Shown here piece after piece: positions 5,626 through 9,708 of a stretch of 9,708 nt of DNA; position 1 is the first letter of the stretch; every line of letters begins with the position of its first letter. A program made the translations under genes and the position numbers. Location of the stretch: positions 1-9,708 of the forward strand of contig CANESN010000025.1 in the NCBI GenBank assembly GCA_947441105.1, given 5' to 3'. The notes beneath the pieces were generated by a model. The model was given only the letters and a program-made list of their open reading frames with translations. It ran no database searches and was not told the origin of the DNA. Source of the DNA: Micrococcales bacterium. GTDB lineage: Bacteria; Actinomycetota; Actinomycetes; Actinomycetales; Microbacteriaceae.

Positions 5626-7113
5626 CTATTCCGAGATGTCTTCCACCACGGTCTTGAGTTCGGTGTAGGCATCGACGGCCGACTCCCCTAGCTCTCGTCC
5701 GAAACCAGAAGATTTGGTGCCACCGAATGGCAAAGTTGGGTGGAAAGTACCATAGGTGTTGATCCAGACCGTCCCCGAGGTGATCGACTTTGCAACGCGA
5801 TGACCTTGGCCTGCCTGCCCAGTCCAGACCCCAGCGGCCAAACCATAGCGAGTCGAATTGGCAAGCTCAATCGCCTCAGCCTCGGACTCGAAAGTGGAGA
5901 CCGTGATAACCGGTCCAAAGATCTCTTCTTGGTGACAGGAGTGAGAGCTCGCAAGCCCATCAATTACGGTCGGTCTCTGCAAGAAACCGGCAACATCCGA
6001 TACCCGTCCATATTCGTGAAGCTCAGCACCATCTGCGATTGCGCCATCGAGCACCCCACGAATCTTTTCCTGCTGCACTTTGCTGATGATCGGACCCATG
6101 GTGCTGCGAGAATCCAATGAGTGGCCGACGAAGTAAGTATTAGTAAAGCTTTCGAGCTGCTTTAGGAACTCGGTCTTGATGGACTTTTCAACAATCAACC
6201 GACTACCAGCAACACAGACCTGACCGGCATTGGTCCAAATTCCTCTGGCCACGCCCTCCACCGACTTTGCAAGGTTGCTCGAAGCAAAGACAACCTGAGG
6301 GCTCTTTCCACCAAGTTCGAGTGACACCTTGGTGGTGTTCTTCGCTGCCGCCGCCATGATGGCCTGTCCGGTTCTTGAAGAGCCAGTGAAGGCGATCTTG
6401 TCGAGGTCAGGGTTTGAGGCCAGCGCCGAGCCGGTTGCCCCGGCTCCAAGAACTATATTGACGACGCCATCCGGCACCCCTGCCTCTTCACAGAGTTGCG
6501 CAAAGTAGATAGCGGAAAGCGGTGCAAGTTCAGACGGCTTAGCAACAAACGAATTTCCGAAGGCGAGCGCTGGAGCAAGCTTGTACATCAGGATCGGGAG
6601 CGGGTAGTTCCAAGGCGTAATCGCAGCGCAGACCCCAACCGGACCCTTGATAGTCATAGCAGAAAGCTCAAATGGAGTTGCGATGGTCTGTCCACTTACC
6701 TTGTTTGCCCAACCGGCGTAGTAGCGCAACACGGTAGCGACCTCTTGAATATCAAACTTCGCTTCCTCAAGTGGCTTACCGGTATCTAGAGCCTCCACCA
6801 CAGACAAAAACTGGAAGTCTCGTTCCACCAAATCAGCCAACCTGAGCAGAACTCGCTCCCGATGATCTGGGCTTTCGTTTCGCCAGTGACCCACCTCAAA
6901 TGCTCGCCGAGCATTGCGCACCGCCGTGGCTACGACTTCTTCAGAGCTAACCGGAAGGGAGGTCAGAAGGCTGTCCGAACCAGGGTCTAGGACATCGAAG
7001 GACTCATCCTCGGATGCCAGAACATTTATCGAGCCCAGATTGCCTTTGGAAAGGTTCTCAAGCCAATTTCTAACTGGACCGGGAACAATGGCACTAGCAA
7101 CTGGGGTATTCAT
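5626..7113 (-). CDS. NAD(P)+-dependent aldehyde dehydrogenase (betaine/aminobutyraldehyde dehydrogenase-like)
   Basis: Oxidises an aldehyde to the carboxylic acid in the cytoplasm. The 495-residue protein is complete: ITPWNYP with oxyanion Asn169, AKPSELAP with cofactor Lys192, FTGSSRTG (242-249), LELGGKSP with general base Glu266, NAGQVC with catalytic Cys300, EEIFGPV near residue 395, and PFGGTKSSGFGRE near the end. The overall pattern is that of the ALDH family that includes betaine-aldehyde, 4-aminobutyraldehyde and 4-guanidinobutyraldehyde dehydrogenases. With the ureohydrolase just downstream, an aldehyde bearing a guanidino or amino group is a reasonable guess, not shown by the sequence. 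ATG 7113 directly abuts the stop of the upstream gene (TAGATG), and GGGGGAG (7124-7118) serves as ribosome site inside that gene's last codons. Confidence 0.9.
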   Translation of the reverse strand: MNTPVASAIVPGPVRNWLENLSKGNLGSINVLASEDESFDVLDPGSDSLLTSLPVSSEEVVATAVRNARRAFEVGHWRNESPDHRERVLLRLADLVERDFQFLSVVEALDTGKPLEEAKFDIQEVATVLRYYAGWANKVSGQTIATPFELSAMTIKGPVGVCAAITPWNYPLPILMYKLAPALAFGNSFVAKPSELAPLSAIYFAQLCEEAGVPDGVVNIVLGAGATGSALASNPDLDKIAFTGSSRTGQAIMAAAAKNTTKVSLELGGKSPQVVFASSNLAKSVEGVARGIWTNAGQVCVAGSRLIVEKSIKTEFLKQLESFTNTYFVGHSLDSRSTMGPIISKVQQEKIRGVLDGAIADGAELHEYGRVSDVAGFLQRPTVIDGLASSHSCHQEEIFGPVITVSTFESEAEAIELANSTRYGLAAGVWTGQAGQGHRVAKSITSGTVWINTYGTFHPTLPFGGTKSSGFGRELGESAVDAYTELKTVVEDISE

Positions 7114-8562
7114 CTAACTCCCCCAAGAGACATTGATGTACTTGGTTTCTAGGAACTCCAGGATTCCGTGACGACCACCTTCGCGGCCGATACCCGACTG
7201 CTTTACTCCTCCAAAAGGAGCAGCTGGGTCAGAGAAGATTCCAGTGTTTACCCCGACCATACCCACCTCGAGGGACTCGGCAACTCGCATTGCTCGTCCG
7301 ATGTCCCTGGTGTGGATGTAGGAACCAAGTCCAACATCAACTGAATTGGCCATTGAGATTGCTTGCTCCTCGGTATCGAAGACAACAACCGGTGCAATAG
7401 GCCCAAAGATCTCAGTCTTTAGAATCTCGGCATCCGCCTGAACGTCGGCTAACACGGTTGGCAAGAAATAGTGTCCCACCTCGGATCCTCGCGACCCACC
7501 GGTCACAACCCTCGCTCCAGAAGAAACCGCCTGATGCAGCATGGCCTCCATACTGCTCAGCGCATTCGCGTTGGCCAGCGGTCCAATCTGGGTTTGCGGG
7601 TCAAGGCCATCGCCAATTTTCAGGCTTTCCATTTTTTGGGCAAACTTCGCCACGAACTCATCAGCCACACTGCGGTGAACCAAGAACCTATTGGCAGCGG
7701 TGCAGGCTTCTGCGTTGTGACGCATCTTGGCAACCATCGCAGAGGCAACGGCAAGATCGATATCGGCATCCTCAAAAACAATAAACGGTGCGTTGCCACC
7801 GAGTTCCATAGAGCAACGCAGCACACGATCAACTGCCTTACGCATCAATATCTGCCCAACTCGGGTAGAGCCGGTGAATGAAATGGTTTGGACTTCGCTG
7901 TCGCGAATTAGCTCCGAAACAACTTCGTTGTCCCTGGTCGGAATGATGTTCACGACTCCGGCGGGAACTCCAGCCTCCATCATCAGTTGACCTAGGTATA
8001 GCGCGGTGAATGCGGTGTCGCTGGCAGGCTTGATTACCGCGGTGCAGCCAGCCGCGAGCGCCGGTGCCACCTTTCGGGTAATCATGGCCGCCGGCAAGTT
8101 CCAAGGGGCAATCAGCAGTGCAACACCGATGGGTTCGGAGATCTCAACAATCTTGCGTCCGGTGACTGGGGCGGTGGAGAGGTGCCCTGGCAACCTAACG
8201 GCTTCCTCAGCGAACCAGCGGAAAAACTCAGCCGCGTAATGAACCTCGGCAACAGCTTCAGCGTGAGGCTTACCGTTCTCCATAACTATCAGCTCAGCAA
8301 TGAAGTCCTTGCGCTCAATCATCAATTCAAAGCAGCGCCTGAGAATCTCGGCCTTGGCCCTTGGGACTACCTGACACCAACTGGCCATCGCGTTGTGGGC
8401 GGCCTTTGCTGCTCGAAAGCCGTCAGCAACCGTTGCCGAAGCCACCGAACCGAGCACCGACTTGGTGGCTGGATTCTCAACGCTGATCCGAGAACCATCG
8501 CTCGAGTCTTGCCACTTGCCATCGATTAGCAGTTGGTTCGGGAGCTCATTGAAGTTCACCAT
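7114..8562 (-). CDS. gabD: Succinate-semialdehyde dehydrogenase-like aldehyde dehydrogenase (GabD type)
   Basis: Probably oxidises succinate semialdehyde, or a similar short semialdehyde, to the acid with NAD(P)+. The 482-residue length matches GabD proteins. It starts with LLIDGKW (11-17) and carries IAPWNLP with Asn155, IKPASDTAFTAL with Lys178, FTGSTRVGQ (229-237), MELGGNAPFIVFEDAD with Glu253, NAEACTAANRF with catalytic Cys287, EIFGPIAPV, and PFGGVKQSGIGREGG near the C-terminus. The EACTAANRF form of the active-site block and the MELGGNAPF block are typical of GabD-like enzymes and differ from the second dehydrogenase in this operon (NAGQVC, LELGGKSP), so the two are not recent duplicates. 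Its ATG overlaps the upstream SDR stop by one base (TAATG) with GGTGAG just before. The physiological substrate in this operon is uncertain. Confidence 0.87.
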   Translation of the reverse strand: MVNFNELPNQLLIDGKWQDSSDGSRISVENPATKSVLGSVASATVADGFRAAKAAHNAMASWCQVVPRAKAEILRRCFELMIERKDFIAELIVMENGKPHAEAVAEVHYAAEFFRWFAEEAVRLPGHLSTAPVTGRKIVEISEPIGVALLIAPWNLPAAMITRKVAPALAAGCTAVIKPASDTAFTALYLGQLMMEAGVPAGVVNIIPTRDNEVVSELIRDSEVQTISFTGSTRVGQILMRKAVDRVLRCSMELGGNAPFIVFEDADIDLAVASAMVAKMRHNAEACTAANRFLVHRSVADEFVAKFAQKMESLKIGDGLDPQTQIGPLANANALSSMEAMLHQAVSSGARVVTGGSRGSEVGHYFLPTVLADVQADAEILKTEIFGPIAPVVVFDTEEQAISMANSVDVGLGSYIHTRDIGRAMRVAESLEVGMVGVNTGIFSDPAAPFGGVKQSGIGREGGRHGILEFLETKYINVSWGS

Positions 8563-9362
8563 TACTTACTCACCAACTTCGCGATGAAGTCCTTGCCGGC
8601 CAAGAACTCAGAAATCTCTGCACTGTTATCCACTGGCACATCGGTTCCATTGATCCAGCGCGCAGCATCACTGGCGAGGAATAGCACGACGTCTGCAATC
8701 TCCTCTGGGAAGCCATTGCGCCCACCAGCTCTAGCGGTTAGCGGGTCGAGCTCCTCGTGACCCATAGCCTCATAGAATTCATCCAGCAATGGAGTCTGCA
8801 CTGGACCAGGACTTACGCTATTGACCCTGAATTTGCCCAGGTATTCCTGAGCCGCCATCGCACTCCAAACCACCACGGCTTCTTTACTTCTGGCATAAGC
8901 GCCGTAGCCATCTCGCACACGTGCAGCAACAACACTTTGAATCTCTTCATCTGATTCGGCTTGAATGATTGGCAGTAAGTCATCCAGGTGATCCCTCCAG
9001 AACCAACCTGAGGTGGAAGCGATATTCACGACCGTGCCACCTTCGGCAATTCTTGGGGCAAGTTCTCTGGTCAGCGCCCGGAGTCCATAGAAGTTAACGT
9101 CCAAAACAGTTGGAATAGGAAGCAATCCCGAAACACCAGCCGCATTTACCAAAACATCAATCCGACTTGGCAGTTGCTGTGCTACCTCTGCCATACCGGA
9201 GCGGTTGGTGAGGTTGGCGTAAACATAACTGACATCTGGGTTCTCAAGGGCATTGAGATCAAGACCCCAAACCTTGTGACCTAAATCCAGAAACTTCTGA
9301 GCAATGCTCCTACCGATACCGGAGGCAGCACCGGTGACAACGACATTCTTTACCTCGCTCAT
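8562..9362 (-). CDS. SDR-family oxidoreductase resembling coniferyl-alcohol dehydrogenase
   Basis: A 266-residue classical short-chain dehydrogenase, probably NAD+-dependent, that would oxidise an alcohol to an aldehyde or ketone. Visible features are the cofactor motif TGAASGIG (10-17), Asp35 after the second strand (favouring NAD), NAAG (73-76), the catalytic Ser in NIASTSG (113-119), YARSK with Tyr156 and Lys160, and SPGPVQTPL. The block VLDVNFYGLRALT, the segment after STSGWFWRDHLDD and the long stretch before YARSK resemble proteins named coniferyl-alcohol dehydrogenase or 3-alpha-hydroxysteroid dehydrogenase-like, rather than FabG. Lying directly after a P450 gene, it may take the hydroxylated product one step further. 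It overlaps both neighbours by one base (TAATG on each side). Confidence 0.87.
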   Translation of the reverse strand: MSEVKNVVVTGAASGIGRSIAQKFLDLGHKVWGLDLNALENPDVSYVYANLTNRSGMAEVAQQLPSRIDVLVNAAGVSGLLPIPTVLDVNFYGLRALTRELAPRIAEGGTVVNIASTSGWFWRDHLDDLLPIIQAESDEEIQSVVAARVRDGYGAYARSKEAVVVWSAMAAQEYLGKFRVNSVSPGPVQTPLLDEFYEAMGHEELDPLTARAGGRNGFPEEIADVVLFLASDAARWINGTDVPVDNSAEISEFLAGKDFIAKLVSK

Positions 9363-9708
9363 TAGAGCACCAACTTCTTAGTCGGGGTGAAGCTAACCGG
9401 AAGTGAGGTGACTGCGTTTACGAAGTTGGATTGGGCGAATACTGCATCTCCGGATACCTGGATGTCAGGAACGATTTCGAACAATCGCTTAAGGAATAGG
9501 GTGGCTTCCTTACGGGCCAAGACTGCCCCGAGACAGAAGTGCGGTCCACCGCCTCCAAAGCCAACGTGAGGGTTCTGTTCGCGGTTGAAAACCAGGCTGT
9601 CTGGATTACTAAACACGGTCTCATCACGGTTAGCGGAGTTGTACCACATGACAACCTTGTCGCCTTCGCGAATGAGTTGGCCGCCAACCTCAACATCCCT
9701 GGTCGCGG
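9362..9708 (-). CDS. Cytochrome P450, C-terminal 114 residues
   Basis: Heme monooxygenase; only the C-terminal 114 residues lie in the window, in a family of about 400. The haem-binding loop FGGGGPHFCLG is intact, with the thiolate Cys at visible residue 58, followed by the L-helix residues AVLARKEA. Before it come ATRDVEVGGQLIREGDKVV and WYNSANRDE, the ERR-triad and meander-side region, in the form seen in actinobacterial CYP124/CYP125-like P450s that oxidise terminal methyl groups of branched lipids or sterols. That substrate class is suggested only by resemblance. The frame is open across the right edge, so the start is outside. It is the first visible gene of the operon, and its stop overlaps the SDR start (TAATG). 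Ferredoxin and reductase partners are not in this window. Confidence 0.93.
   Translation of the reverse strand, partial: ATRDVEVGGQLIREGDKVVMWYNSANRDETVFSNPDSLVFNREQNPHVGFGGGGPHFCLGAVLARKEATLFLKRLFEIVPDIQVSGDAVFAQSNFVNAVTSLPVSFTPTKKLVL

Noticed and set aside
5740..6120. A 126-codon open frame on the plus strand inside the aldehyde dehydrogenase gene
   Set aside because: It is antisense to a complete aldehyde dehydrogenase, without a ribosome site or known motif; similar antisense frames at 7471-7881 and 8182-8529 were dropped for the same reason.
1..9708. CRISPR array, insertion sequence, integrase or phage genes
   Set aside because: No regularly spaced repeats, transposase or recombinase motifs were seen on either strand; the only repeat pair of note is the tRNA-end duplication.

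Overview
The window looks like the chromosome of an actinobacterium of moderate GC content. Several proteins (the MmsA-type dehydrogenase, the ureohydrolase, the GabD-type dehydrogenase with its EACTAANRF active-site block, and the CYP124/125-like P450 tail) resemble actinobacterial members of their families. The compact layout, with 1-4 base overlaps between genes, would fit a streamlined aquatic Microbacteriaceae lineage. That placement is inference and cannot be proven from this stretch alone.

Left part (1-2029): a methylmalonate-semialdehyde dehydrogenase gene (minus strand) runs off the left edge. Divergent from it is a complete tRNA-Ser(GGA) gene with a hairpin terminator. Next comes a single plus-strand gene for a polytopic membrane protein, apparently 12 helices built from two homologous 6-helix halves. 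Directly after its stop codon, the last part of the tRNA gene (from the T-loop to CCA) plus the downstream terminator is present a second time: 65 of 73 positions identical without gaps, the first 45 with one mismatch. The membrane-protein gene is therefore bracketed by att-like direct repeats at a tRNA 3' end, the layout left by site-specific integration, although no integrase is present.

Middle part (2149-4625, plus strand): a class I [4Fe-4S] fumarase gene and a CitE-like CoA-ester lyase gene overlap by ATGA and form a two-gene operon acting on C4/C5 dicarboxylates or their CoA esters.

Right part (4622-9708, minus strand): a tightly coupled operon, transcribed from right to left, encodes a cytochrome P450 (C-terminal 114 residues visible), a coniferyl-alcohol-dehydrogenase-like SDR, a GabD-like aldehyde dehydrogenase, a second aldehyde dehydrogenase, and an agmatinase/guanidinobutyrase-type ureohydrolase. 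Junctions are TAATG, TAATG, TAGATG and an 8-base gap. The enzyme order suggests hydroxylation, then alcohol and aldehyde oxidation, then removal of urea from a guanidino compound, with a product such as GABA or succinate semialdehyde entering the TCA cycle, where the neighbouring fumarase also acts. The substrate is unknown. The fumarase/lyase operon and the P450 operon converge with stop codons overlapping by 4 bases, and an 8-bp inverted repeat spans the two stops.
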